64,000 bases of DNA from Pontibacter korlensis (GTDB lineage: Bacteria; Bacteroidota; Bacteroidia; Cytophagales; Hymenobacteraceae), in contig NZ_CP009621.1 in the NCBI RefSeq assembly GCF_000973725.1, positions 4,829,001-4,893,000 on the forward strand, in the 5' to 3' direction. Each line of letters starts with the position of its first letter. Position 1 is the first letter of the stretch. Both the position numbers and the translations under genes were made by a program. The notes beneath the pieces were generated by a model. That model worked only from the letters and a program-made list of their open reading frames with translations. It was not told the origin of the DNA and did no database searches. Below are positions 42,421 through 51,240 of this stretch, piece by piece.

Positions 42421-43141
42421 GCACTTTTACACTTTATTTCTTACCCTCTGCCTGCTGTTGTGTTGCGGTACCGTAGCAAGTGCGGTACCGCAGGATAGTA
42501 TACCAGAAGCTAACAAACCTGTTGTAGTACGACAGCCTGACACTGCATTGCTGGAAAAAATGCGTGCTGACAAGGAGTTCCAGTACTATGAGGAAGTGCC
42601 TACAGGCGAGACATTTTGGGAGCGCCTGAAGTACCGCATTCAGCAATGGCTGCGTGAAGTGCTGTACAAGGGGCAGGCAAGCGGCTTCTGGGAAGTACTA
42701 CTCTACCTGCTTATTGCCGCAGCTATTGTGCTTATCGTCATCAAAATGCAGCATGTGGATGTAGGCAGCCTGCTTGGCAAGAAAGCCAGCAACACCGAGA
42801 CGCCTTATGATGTATTCGAGGAGAACATCCACGAGCTTGACCTGAAAGCCCTGATTGCCGAGGCAGTGGAGCAGCACGATTACCGTAAAGCCGTACGCCT
42901 GCACTACCTGCAAAGCCTGAAGCACCTGACGGATATGGGGCTTATCCAGTGGAAGCCGGGAAAAACAAACAGAAGCTATATTGCCGAGATTCAGGATGAT
43001 GGGGTACGGCGCGAGTTTGAGCAGCTCACAGGTATGTTTGAGTACGTGTGGTATGGTGGTGCAGCGCTCGGAGACGGGTTGTTTTCCTCCGCCCGTGCAG
43101 AGTTTACCCAGTTTGATAACCTTGTAAAGCAGCATGCATGA
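42404..43141 (+). CDS. DUF4129 domain protein
   Basis: 245 residues from the ATG at 42404, chosen because it gives a signal peptide (FYTLFLTLCLLLCCGTVASA); the frame extends 13 codons up. A periplasmic segment, one membrane helix (LLYLLIAAAIVLIVI) and a cytoplasmic DUF4129 domain with EQHDYRKAVRLHYLQSLKHLTDMGLIQWKPGKTNRSY follow. DUF4129 is regularly linked to MoxR/DUF58 systems and transglutaminase-like proteins. It overlaps the previous gene by 17 nt and the next by 4. Confidence 0.83.
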   Translation: MRESFKHFYTLFLTLCLLLCCGTVASAVPQDSIPEANKPVVVRQPDTALLEKMRADKEFQYYEEVPTGETFWERLKYRIQQWLREVLYKGQASGFWEVLLYLLIAAAIVLIVIKMQHVDVGSLLGKKASNTETPYDVFEENIHELDLKALIAEAVEQHDYRKAVRLHYLQSLKHLTDMGLIQWKPGKTNRSYIAEIQDDGVRREFEQLTGMFEYVWYGGAALGDGLFSSARAEFTQFDNLVKQHA

Positions 43142-44325
43142 AAGGCTACCGCAGATATATTGCTTTGATAGCGCTGCTATTCGGGGCCCTGGTGCTGCTG
43201 GAGTATTTCAGGCCGAAAGCAGTAGACTGGTCGCAGACGTTCTCGCACAAAGACAAAATTCCGTACGGCACTTATGCCCTATATGAGCTTTTACCAGGTA
43301 TGTTTCCAGAGCAGCCAGTACAAACTGTACGGGAGCCGCTTTACAACCAGCTACAGGACAGCACGCTCAGTGGCAATTACGTGCTTATACAGGACTATTT
43401 TGCCGCAGACAGCCTGGATACGAACCTGTTGCTGGACTTTGTACACCGCGGGAACCAGGCTTTTATAGCTGCCCATCAATACAACGACTTTCTACAGGAT
43501 ACACTGCATTTCGGCACGGCTTTCCTGAACAGCAACTCCCCTGACTCCACGGCCTTTTACTTTACCAGCCAGCCGGAGCAGCAGGAGTATACTTTCCCGC
43601 TAAACAACAATGCGCGCTACATCCAGGTAAGGAAGCAGGCCGGGCATGAGGCTTTAGGTAGAAACAAGGCGGGCAAACTTAACTTTATGCGTGTGCCTTT
43701 TGGAAAGGGACATTTCTACATTTCGTCAGTGCCGCTGGCTTTTACCAATTACCAGCTCCTAACCCAAAACCAGAGTAGCTATGCAGCTACTGCCCTATCC
43801 CATTTACCAGTACAGCCAGTGCTCTGGGATGAGTACCAAAATCAGGGGCGTGAGGAAGACCAGTCAGTATTAAGAGTGCTGATGCGCCACGAAGCCTTAA
43901 CCTGGGCCTACTATGTTGGCCTGGCTAGTCTGTTGCTTTTCCTCTTATTTAAGAGCAAGCGTACGCAGCGCATCATACCGGTTATAGAGCCCCCGCGCAA
44001 CACTACGGTAGATTTCGTGAAAGCTATCAGCAGCCTATACTTCAACCACGGCAATCACAAAAACATTGCAGGCAAAAAGATAGCCTACTTCCTGGAGCAC
44101 CTTCGCCTGCGTTACCACGTGTCTACCCACACACTGGATGAGGAGCTGCACGAGCGAATAAAGACCAAGTCCGGAGCCGATGCACAGCTGATTGACCAGA
44201 TCTTTGCCCTGATTGCCAGCATTGAGAAAAGCCCTGTGATCAGCGATCAGACGCTGATGATGCTCAATAATTATCTAGAAGACTTTTACAGACAAACCTC
44301 CATGCGGCCAAAGGCCCAAGTATAG
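43138..44325 (+). CDS. DUF4350 domain protein
   Basis: 395 residues. An N-terminal helix (YIALIALLFGALVLLEYF), a DUF4350-type domain with FSHKDKIPYGTYALYELLPGMF and FVHRGNQAFIAAHQYNDF (a Rossmann-like, GATase-type fold), a second helix (WAYYVGLASLLLFLLF) and a cytoplasmic tail. ATGA overlap with DUF4129. It would place a sensor-like or scaffold domain in the periplasm for the MoxR cluster (inference). Confidence 0.83.
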   Translation: MKGYRRYIALIALLFGALVLLEYFRPKAVDWSQTFSHKDKIPYGTYALYELLPGMFPEQPVQTVREPLYNQLQDSTLSGNYVLIQDYFAADSLDTNLLLDFVHRGNQAFIAAHQYNDFLQDTLHFGTAFLNSNSPDSTAFYFTSQPEQQEYTFPLNNNARYIQVRKQAGHEALGRNKAGKLNFMRVPFGKGHFYISSVPLAFTNYQLLTQNQSSYAATALSHLPVQPVLWDEYQNQGREEDQSVLRVLMRHEALTWAYYVGLASLLLFLLFKSKRTQRIIPVIEPPRNTTVDFVKAISSLYFNHGNHKNIAGKKIAYFLEHLRLRYHVSTHTLDEELHERIKTKSGADAQLIDQIFALIASIEKSPVISDQTLMMLNNYLEDFYRQTSMRPKAQV

Positions 44326-44328
44326 CTT

Positions 44329-45321
44329 ATGCAAGAAGACATACTCATCACCACACAAGAAAACAAAACAGACTACAGCGCCCTGCGCGAGGTTACAGAA
44401 AACATAAAGCAGGAACTTCGGCAATTGATTGTTGGCCAGGAAAAGCTCATAGAGCTGCTGCTGGTAGCTATGCTTGCGGAAGGCCACGTGCTGATCGAAG
44501 GTGTGCCCGGAATCGCCAAAACATTAACAGCAAAACTGCTTGCCCGAACGGTACAGGTAAGCTTCAGCCGCATACAATTCACGCCCGACCTGATGCCTTC
44601 TGATGTGTTGGGAACTTCCGTATTTCACCCAGGTTCTGCTACATTTGAGTATAAGCAAGGCCCGATCTTCGCCAACATTGTACTGATAGACGAGATCAAC
44701 CGTGCTCCTGCCAAAACCCAAGCTTCCCTGTTTGAGGTGATGGAGGAACAGCACATCACCCATGACGGCAAAGTATACCCACTACAATCTCCTTTTGTAG
44801 TACTGGCAACACAGAACCCGATTGAGCAGGAAGGTACTTACCGCCTGCCAGAGGCTCAGCTGGACCGCTTTATGTTTAAGGTACTGGTAGATTATCCAAG
44901 CCTGGAAGAGGAAATTGCCATACTGGAGCTACAGCACAAGGGCCCGCAGCTGAAAAAGGAGCTGGACCAGGTACAACCTGTACTGTCGGCGGAACAGTTG
45001 CTGGAACTGCGCCAGGCGGTGCAGGCCATTCACCTCGACAAAAAGCTCCTGGAGTACATTGCTCAAATAGTGGCCGAAACAAGGGTAAACAAATCGCTCT
45101 ACCTGGGAGCCTCTCCGCGTGCCTCCATTGCCCTACTCAATAGCGCCAAGGCTTTGGCAGCTCTTCGTGGCCGTGGCTTTGTAACACCAGAGGATGTGCA
45201 GGAGCTGGCCCCGGTTGTGCTACGCCACCGTATTCTGCTTACACCTGAGCGAGAAATGGAAGGCATAACCCCGGACGAAGTGATAAAGCAGATTATTCAG
45301 AAAATAGAAGTGCCGCGCTAG
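44329..45321 (+). CDS. MoxR-family AAA+ ATPase
   Basis: 330 residues. Walker A is GVPGIAKT, Walker B VLIDEINRAPAKTQASLFEVMEE, sensor 1 LATQNPIEQEGTYRLPEAQLDRF, and sensor 2 with LGASPRASIALLNSAKALA. MoxR ATPases act as chaperones that help insert cofactors or assemble partner proteins, often with VWA or DUF58 proteins. The gene lies 3 nt after DUF4350 and overlaps the DUF58 start by 1 nt. Confidence 0.95.
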   Translation: MQEDILITTQENKTDYSALREVTENIKQELRQLIVGQEKLIELLLVAMLAEGHVLIEGVPGIAKTLTAKLLARTVQVSFSRIQFTPDLMPSDVLGTSVFHPGSATFEYKQGPIFANIVLIDEINRAPAKTQASLFEVMEEQHITHDGKVYPLQSPFVVLATQNPIEQEGTYRLPEAQLDRFMFKVLVDYPSLEEEIAILELQHKGPQLKKELDQVQPVLSAEQLLELRQAVQAIHLDKKLLEYIAQIVAETRVNKSLYLGASPRASIALLNSAKALAALRGRGFVTPEDVQELAPVVLRHRILLTPEREMEGITPDEVIKQIIQKIEVPR

Positions 45322-46652
45322 TGCAGTTTATTCGCAGTTTATACTTTACTAACCGCCTGTACCTGGGCTTAGCCAGCCTGGCTTACCTTTTTGTGCTTGC
45401 CTTTTTCGTACCGGTGCTGCTGGTTATAGCCAAGGTAGCGCTGGCAGTGCTGGCTCTGCTTGTGGTAGTGGATCTGTTGCTGCTCTATAGCAACAACAAA
45501 GGTCTTTACGCTAGCCGCAGTATGCAGGAAAAACTCTCCAACGGCAGCGAGAACGATGTGTACCTGTACCTGGAGAACAAGTATAACTTTACCTTATACG
45601 CAGAGGTGATAGACGAACTGCCTTTCCAGCTTCAGAAACGGGACAGCGTTTTCAAGGCTAATGTTCCGACTGGCCGAACGCACATTATTCACTACACGGT
45701 AAGGCCAACCAAGCGGGGTAGCTACAGCTTTGGCGCGATCAATGTGTTTGCTATGAGCGTGCTTCGTCTGGTAAAACGTCGGCACAAGTTCGCTCAGAAC
45801 CAGGAAGTACCGGTGTATCCGTCGTTTATACAGATGCGTCAGTATGAGTTGCTCACTATCTCCAACAGGCTGCACGAAGCTGGTTTAAAGAAGATACGCC
45901 GGATTGGTCAGAGCTCAGAATTTGAGCAGATACGGCCATACGTGGCAGGCGACGACCAACGCACCATTAACTGGAAAGCCACAGCTCGCAAAGCCGAACT
46001 GATGGTAAACAGCTATCAGGATGAAAAGTCGCAGCAAGTATACTGCTTGATTGATAAGGGCCGTGTTATGCAGATGCCCTTTGAAGGTTTAAGCCTACTG
46101 GACTACGCTATCAACGCGTCGCTGGTTGTTTCTAACATCGCTCTAAAGAAACAGGATAAGGCGGGTGTGATCACCTTCTCCCATACCATCAGCAATATGT
46201 TACCTGCTGAGCGAAAGGCTAGCCAGCTACGTCTTATCCTGGAGCTGCTGTACAACCAGAAAACGCTGTACCAGGAAACGGACTACGAACGCCTCTACAC
46301 TACTGTACGCCATAGCATAAAGCAGCGTAGTCTCCTCTTGCTGTTCTCTAACTTTGAGACGCTGAATGGGGCGCAGCGCCAGTTACCGTACTTACGGGCC
46401 ATGGCCAAACGCCATCTGCTCGTAGTCATCTTCTTTGAGAATACTGAACTGCACAGCTTACTGCACCAACGCGCTGCAAATACAGAGGAGGTTTACACCA
46501 AAGCCATTGCAGAAAAGTTTGCCCACGATAAGCGGCAAATAGTAAAGGAACTTCAGATGCATGGTATACATACTATCCTCACTCCTCCGAAAGACCTGAC
46601 AGTTAACACAATCAACAAATACCTGGAGCTAAAAGCCCGTGGCCTGATATAA
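45321..46652 (+). CDS. DUF58 domain protein
   Basis: 443 residues beginning at a GTG that shares its G with the moxR stop codon. Two helices (about 13-55) precede a beta domain, then the DUF58 hallmark EFEQIRPYVAGDDQRTINWKATAR and a von Willebrand A-like part (QQVYCLIDKGRVM, then LLDYAINASLVVSNIAL). The VWA metal site is degenerate (DKGRVM in place of DxSxS). DUF58 proteins pair with MoxR; it is the last gene of the operon and is followed by a terminator. Confidence 0.92.
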   Translation: MQFIRSLYFTNRLYLGLASLAYLFVLAFFVPVLLVIAKVALAVLALLVVVDLLLLYSNNKGLYASRSMQEKLSNGSENDVYLYLENKYNFTLYAEVIDELPFQLQKRDSVFKANVPTGRTHIIHYTVRPTKRGSYSFGAINVFAMSVLRLVKRRHKFAQNQEVPVYPSFIQMRQYELLTISNRLHEAGLKKIRRIGQSSEFEQIRPYVAGDDQRTINWKATARKAELMVNSYQDEKSQQVYCLIDKGRVMQMPFEGLSLLDYAINASLVVSNIALKKQDKAGVITFSHTISNMLPAERKASQLRLILELLYNQKTLYQETDYERLYTTVRHSIKQRSLLLLFSNFETLNGAQRQLPYLRAMAKRHLLVVIFFENTELHSLLHQRAANTEEVYTKAIAEKFAHDKRQIVKELQMHGIHTILTPPKDLTVNTINKYLELKARGLI

Positions 46653-46653
46653 A

Positions 46654-46683
46654 AAACGGGAGACATAGATTGTCTCCCGTTTT
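46654..46683. terminator. Operon terminator
   Basis: AAACGGGAGACA and TGTCTCCCGTTT pair perfectly (12 bp) right after the DUF58 stop codon, with T on the plus and A on the other side; it can serve the convergent transporter gene as well. Confidence 0.88.
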
Positions 46684-46736
46684 GGTTAAGGTTAGTAAAG
46701 TTAGAAAAGTATGTTGTTGTAAGGTGAGAGAAAAGG

Positions 46737-48080
46737 CTATGAAGTAGCTACTGCTGTTTCAGCAGCTGGTTGTTTTGCTAAGTAGTTGTCTACAAAAGGG
46801 GTATAGACAGCTAACAGGCTAAACAGCAGCAACAGGTATAGATACCAGGCATTTGCCCAGAGGTCCAGGAAGTTTAGCTTGCCTTCTGTAAAGCTAAGCA
46901 GGATCAGGATCTGTGCTCCGTAAGGTAAAAGTCCTTGTACAACGCAGGAAGATATATCCATTAAGGCGGCAGTTTTGCGCTTGTCAACGGCATACCTCTG
47001 GCTTATTTCCTTTACCACCTGCCCCGTTACCACTATAGAGACCGTGTTGTTGGCAATAGCTGTATTCGTGCCACCAACCAAAGCGCCTATGCCTACCTGT
47101 GCCGAACGGAAACCACGTGTAGCCTTGCTTACCCGCTGTAACAGAAAGGCAATGCCACCTGCCTCGCTTACCATCTTTGCAAGCCCACCAGTTAGCATGG
47201 AAAGCAGGAAGATCTCTGTCATACCGGTAAAGCCTTCGTACACGCTGCGGCCAAACTGCAGCACCTCCAACTGCCCCTGCCACAACCCTACAGCCCCGGA
47301 GGCCAGTGTACCAAGTATAAGTACCACAAAAACATTAACGCCAGAAATAGCCAAAACAATCACGAGCAGGTAAGGCACTATCTGCCAGAACGAGAAGTCC
47401 TGCAGCTCTGGTAGTAGCCCCGCTCCTGCCCCTGCCGTGTTAAGGCCTGTTATCAGGAGTAACGCAATCGTTACAAGAGCGGCTGGGCCAGCAATAAGGA
47501 TGTTCACCCTGAACTTATCGCGCATGCTGCACTCCTGTGTTTGGGTAGCAGCAATAGTAGTATCGGAGATGAAGGAAAGGTTATCACCAAACATCGCACC
47601 GCCCAACAAAGCTCCTAACAGCAGTGGCAGCGAAGTATGGCTTTGCTCTGCCAGGCCCACCACAATTGGCCCCAGCGCCACAATGGCACCTACCGAGGTA
47701 CCCGTAGCTGTTGACAGAAAAGCTGCCAGCAGAAACACTCCCAAACCAAGGTACTGCACCGGCAACACGCTCAACCCAAGGTTAACTGTAGCATCCACTC
47801 CTCCTACAACTTTTGTAACTGTGGCGAACGCACCTGCCAGCAGGTAAATAAGGCACATGGTAATGATCTTTGAATCACCACACCCCTGAATCAAAGCTGC
47901 TACCTTAGCCTCAGTAGATCCACGAAGAATAAAAAAAGCCGAAATGATACCTAAAACCACTGCCACAGGTGCTGGCAGCGCATAGAAGTCGTTTAATAAA
48001 ATGCCTGCACCTAAAAAAGTAAGTACAAACACAAGGAAAGGCACCAGGGCCCATCCCCCTGTTTTCTGAATATGTTGCAT
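46737..48080 (-). CDS. metT: NhaC-family transporter, probably methionine uptake (MetT-like)
   Basis: 447 residues from MQHIQKTGGWALVPFL (ATG at 48080); the frame extends 14 codons into a leader hairpin. About 11-12 membrane helices with NhaC-family blocks: GGVDATVNLGLSVLP, TGTSVGAIVALGPIVVGL, LLGALLGGAMFGDNLSFISDTTIAATQTQ and GGTNTAIANNTVSIVVTG. By protein family alone it would be called a Na+/H+ antiporter. A SAM-I riboswitch on the same strand upstream, however, marks it as a methionine-regulon gene, and S-box-controlled NhaC-type proteins have been proposed as methionine transporters (MetT). Transport direction and ion coupling are inference. Confidence 0.8.
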   Translation of the reverse strand: MQHIQKTGGWALVPFLVFVLTFLGAGILLNDFYALPAPVAVVLGIISAFFILRGSTEAKVAALIQGCGDSKIITMCLIYLLAGAFATVTKVVGGVDATVNLGLSVLPVQYLGLGVFLLAAFLSTATGTSVGAIVALGPIVVGLAEQSHTSLPLLLGALLGGAMFGDNLSFISDTTIAATQTQECSMRDKFRVNILIAGPAALVTIALLLITGLNTAGAGAGLLPELQDFSFWQIVPYLLVIVLAISGVNVFVVLILGTLASGAVGLWQGQLEVLQFGRSVYEGFTGMTEIFLLSMLTGGLAKMVSEAGGIAFLLQRVSKATRGFRSAQVGIGALVGGTNTAIANNTVSIVVTGQVVKEISQRYAVDKRKTAALMDISSCVVQGLLPYGAQILILLSFTEGKLNFLDLWANAWYLYLLLLFSLLAVYTPFVDNYLAKQPAAETAVATS

Positions 48081-48204
48081 GTAAATGGTGGAGCGAACGG
48101 TATGTAATAGCATACGCAACATGCAAGCTGCACACCACGCTCCAATTTAAAGTATAAAATTTACGGAGAAGACCTGTGCTAAGACAGGCTAAAGCTCAGC
48201 GGCC

Positions 48205-48227
48205 AAATAAGGAAAGCACCCTCAGCA
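48205..48227 (-). repeat. Degenerate third copy of the conserved-loop element
   Basis: On the minus strand GCTGAGGGTG-CTTTC-CTTATTT repeats the 3' half of copy 1 (12378-12434) with two single-base gaps; the other arm is absent. It lies inside the riboswitch leader, between aptamer and start codon. Confidence 0.5.
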
Positions 48228-48323
48228 ACAATAACAACAACAGCAGACAGTAATGGAAGCTGTTACGGCAGTATGAGCACGAAATGAAGTAGCTGAAAGC
48301 TGATGTAATAGGTGCATTAGGTT

Positions 48324-48430
48324 AAAATTTATAGGTCCCAAGCTGGGCAGGAGTTAGCACCTTTACGGCCTGGGCCGTGGTTGCTAGAGGTTCACAGAGC
48401 CTGCTCTCTCCCCTCTTCTTTATAAATCTT
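48324..48430 (-). ncRNA. SAM-I (S-box) riboswitch
   Basis: Read on the minus strand, the 107-nt element has P1 AAGATTTATA / TATAAATTTT (10 bp, one G-U), P2 AGAGG / CCTCT, a short AGAG/CTCT arm, then the conserved GTGAACC and GCAACC, a P3-type stem ACGGC/GCCGT, and the core AAGGTGCTAACTCCTGC, which is the S-box signature. It lies 244 nt upstream of the transporter ATG and about 8 nt after the predicted transcription start. SAM binding would lower expression. The platform is unclear: TGGAGCG/CGCTCCA (48089-48095 with 48138-48144) forms a stem just before the ATG, and the repeat at 48205 is in between. Confidence 0.9.
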
Positions 48431-48444
48431 GCATAAAGATGTGG

Positions 48445-48476
48445 CAAAGGTAAAGGCAGCAACAGTAGAAAATCAA
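48445..48476 (-). promoter_or_regulatory. Promoter of the SAM riboswitch-metT transcript
   Basis: On the minus strand TTG (48476-48474), 21 nt, then TACCTTTG (48452-48445), an exact TAnnTTTG. Transcription would start near 48438, just before the aptamer P1. Confidence 0.75.
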
Positions 48477-48601
48477 CTAATGGGCACGAATTCTACAAAG
48501 AATCATATGCCACTACAGCTATAGTTCATTGTCTAAACTTGCATCTGAATGTAAATTCCAGCAAGTTTATAGTTTGAACCAACCTTTACTCACCAACTAC
48601 A

Positions 48602-49522
48602 ATGAACTATACTTCTACTGCTTTCTTCTCTCTTCTGCTTGCCAGCACCTGCCTGTTTAGCTGTTCCAAAAACCCTTATGCCAGCACCAACAAAGCACAT
48701 AAGAAACAGCTGAAAACATATGCCAAACAGCTACGCACAGTACCAGCCACTAACCCCGGCGAGGAGCAACTGCAGCAGGGTGACTACTGGGTAGGCACCA
48801 CTAATTTTAACATGCGCAGGGCCAATTTTGTGGTCATCCACCACACCGCCCAAAACTCAACCGACCATACCTTAAAAACCTTTACGATGCCGAAAACCAG
48901 TGTTAGCGCACACTATGTTATTGGTCGGGATGGTAAGGTATACCACATGCTGAACGACAATCTGCGTGCCTGGCATGGTGGCAACAGCCGATGGGGCAAT
49001 AACACGGACCTCAACTCCTCCTCTATTGGTATAGAGCTGGATAATAATGGGGCAGAACCGTTCTCGGATGCTCAGATTAACAGCCTGCTGGAAGTACTGG
49101 CTATGCTGAAGAAAACGCATAACATCCCCACAGAGAACTTTATCGGGCACTCTGACATTGCACCGGTTCGCAAGGTAGATCCAAACCAGACCTTCCCCTG
49201 GAAAAAGCTGGCTGAAAATGGTTTCGGCTTATGGTACGATGAGGATACTGTAGAAGAGTACCTGCAGCCTGCAGCCCCCATAACAGTGCTCGATAGCACT
49301 GGTACAAAACCTGCACTTATACTTCAGCCACTGGATACAATTGCAACCATACCTCCACACTTCAATCCTAAAGAGGCGCTCCGCATTATAGGTTATGATA
49401 CCCGCGATTTGCCAGCAGCCATACGTGCTTTCAAGCTTCACTTTATACAGGATGAGGTGAACATGGAACTTACTGAACGAGACAAGGCTGTACTGTACAA
49501 CCTGTATCAGAAGTACCTGTAG
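48602..49522 (+). CDS. AmiD/AmpD-like N-acetylmuramoyl-L-alanine amidase, lipoprotein
   Basis: 306 residues; signal peptide with lipobox LFS-C21. The Amidase_2 domain has VVIHHTAQ (zinc His 80/81), SAHYVIGRDGKVYHML, SSIGIELDNNG and GHSDIAPVRKVDPNQTFPW (His183, Asp193). A C-terminal segment of about 80 residues (ALRIIGYDTRDLPAAIRAFKLHF) resembles a peptidoglycan-binding module, as in E. coli AmiD. It should cleave the MurNAc-L-Ala bond of murein or anhydro-muropeptides from the outer membrane. Monocistronic with a strong terminator. Confidence 0.9.
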   Translation: MNYTSTAFFSLLLASTCLFSCSKNPYASTNKAHKKQLKTYAKQLRTVPATNPGEEQLQQGDYWVGTTNFNMRRANFVVIHHTAQNSTDHTLKTFTMPKTSVSAHYVIGRDGKVYHMLNDNLRAWHGGNSRWGNNTDLNSSSIGIELDNNGAEPFSDAQINSLLEVLAMLKKTHNIPTENFIGHSDIAPVRKVDPNQTFPWKKLAENGFGLWYDEDTVEEYLQPAAPITVLDSTGTKPALILQPLDTIATIPPHFNPKEALRIIGYDTRDLPAAIRAFKLHFIQDEVNMELTERDKAVLYNLYQKYL

Positions 49523-49585
49523 GTCTATGTACAGAATGACTTTGTAAGCTGGTAAGCAAAAACAAAGTTTACCTTAGGCTATAAA

Positions 49586-49637
49586 AACAGAACGGCCCCG
49601 GCAGGAGAAGCTTCTCTCCCACCGGGGCCGTTCTGTT
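49586..49637 (+). terminator. Strong GC-rich terminator
   Basis: AACAGAACGGCCCCGG and CCGGGGCCGTTCTGTT pair over 16 bp with further GGAGA/TCTCC pairing inside. The flanks (AAAGTTTA and TAAACTTT) extend the dyad. The AT-rich spacer to 49731 holds short near-repeats of AACTTTCTAAC. Confidence 0.88.
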
Positions 49638-49731
49638 AAACTTTGAGTGAAAAACCTCCGCTATTTTTCGGGCTGACAACTCTCCAGCCTTACAACTTTC
49701 TAACTTTTCAACTCTATAACTTTCTAACTAT

Positions 49732-50991
49732 TTAAGCCAGCAAGTTCCAAACATACTGTAGCATCAATCCGCAGATGTAGGCCCCATAAGTACCTACTGC
49801 ATAACCAAGCACAGCCAGTAAAACACCTACCGGAGCAAGGTATTTGTTGAAGGCCACTGCTACAATCGGTGCAGAAGCTGCACCACCAATATTAGCCTGG
49901 CTGCCTACTGCTACATAGAAGAATGGAGCACGGATGATGCGTGCCACAACCAACATGATCAGGATGTGGAATGCAATCCAGAACATACCTACCAGGAACA
50001 GCTTTGGATTATCCAGCACAGCTCCCAGGTCCATACTCATACCAATGGTAGCTACCAGGAAGTACAGGAAAAGAGAGCCAAAGCGGGAGGCGCCATATCC
50101 CTCCAGTTCACGAGCCTTGGTAAACGACAGTGCCAGACCAGCTGTAGTCGCAATAATCACCAGCCAAAAAAAGCCGCTCGTAATGGAGTAGGTCTCTAGT
50201 TGAGGAAAATTCTCTGCAAAGTATGGCGCGATAATATCAGCAAAGAAATGCGAAAGGCCCGTAAAGCCAAACGCTACGCCCAACAGCACCATGGTAGTCG
50301 TAACTGTCGGCATTACACGCTTACCGGCCTGCAAACCCTCCAGACGCTCCTCCAGCTCTCTTATTGGTCGGCTGTCAGCACCCAATAGCTTATCGATCTT
50401 CTCTGGCTTCTGCGACCAATAAAGCAGGAATCCCATCCAGACATTGGCTACCAATACGTCCACGGCAATCATCTGCCCGAAAGCTTCTTTGCTGGCGCCA
50501 AACACCTCCAGCATGGCCGCCTGGTTGGCACCACCACCTATCCAGCTTCCTGAAATAGTGGAAAGTCCTCTCCATACTTCGTCATCACCGGTATAAAGCA
50601 CATCCGGAAAAACAGATCCTACTAAAAACAGAGCGATCGGGCCACCCAACATCACGCCAAGCGTACCGGCAAAGAACATAATGACAGCCTTGCTACCCAG
50701 CATGCGCAGCGACTTGAAATCGATGCTTAAGGTTAGCAGGATAAGCGAAGCAGGCAGGAAAAAGCGCGAGGCTACAAAGTATAGCTGCGATGCCTCACCA
50801 GAAATGATGTTGAAAGTATTAAGTAGAGCCGGTATGAAGTAGCATAGCAGCAGCGAGGGAACAACTTTGTAAAACCTGGTCCAGAAGCGGCTGGTATTGG
50901 CAGAGGTCTGGAAAACAAGGGCCAGAATGACGAGCAGGATGCCCAACACTACAGCTTCATTGGTAATCAGCGGTGCGCTAGATTCAATCAT
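49732..50991 (-). CDS. DUF819 family membrane protein
   Basis: 419 residues with about 11 helices. DUF819 blocks: LLCYFIPALLNTFNIISG, RFFLPASLILLTLSIDFKSLRMLG, STISGSWIGGGANQAAMLEVFGAS and VDVLVANVWMGFLLYW, then TIGMSMDLGAVLDNPKLFLVG and GGAASAPIVAVAF. YjcL-type proteins are uncharacterised and look like two-fold-repeat carriers. Inner-membrane location is certain; the substrate is unknown. It diverges from the serine hydrolase gene. Confidence 0.87.
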   Translation of the reverse strand: MIESSAPLITNEAVVLGILLVILALVFQTSANTSRFWTRFYKVVPSLLLCYFIPALLNTFNIISGEASQLYFVASRFFLPASLILLTLSIDFKSLRMLGSKAVIMFFAGTLGVMLGGPIALFLVGSVFPDVLYTGDDEVWRGLSTISGSWIGGGANQAAMLEVFGASKEAFGQMIAVDVLVANVWMGFLLYWSQKPEKIDKLLGADSRPIRELEERLEGLQAGKRVMPTVTTTMVLLGVAFGFTGLSHFFADIIAPYFAENFPQLETYSITSGFFWLVIIATTAGLALSFTKARELEGYGASRFGSLFLYFLVATIGMSMDLGAVLDNPKLFLVGMFWIAFHILIMLVVARIIRAPFFYVAVGSQANIGGAASAPIVAVAFNKYLAPVGVLLAVLGYAVGTYGAYICGLMLQYVWNLLA

Positions 50992-51240
50992 GAGTAGGAG
51001 TCGTGTAATTGGTAAAGGGTGATTTAATTTGCACGCATAAAGGAGCCTTATGCAAGAACCCCTAAAACTATAAAGTTAGAACGAGCAACTCCCAAACCCA
51101 ACTCTAGCGACTCTTTTGATTAAGATTTTTCTATATAAAAAGGAAAACAGATGGAGACAACGCAGTATAGCTGCAGCATTACCAGTCTGTTTTTCTAATT
51201 TTGAGAGTAAGCACAACTGATAGCCTTAGCCAACTCTACT

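Noticed and set aside
46737..48080. Plain Na+/H+ antiporter NhaC annotation
   Set aside because: The SAM-I riboswitch on the same strand points to methionine metabolism; kept only as the family name.
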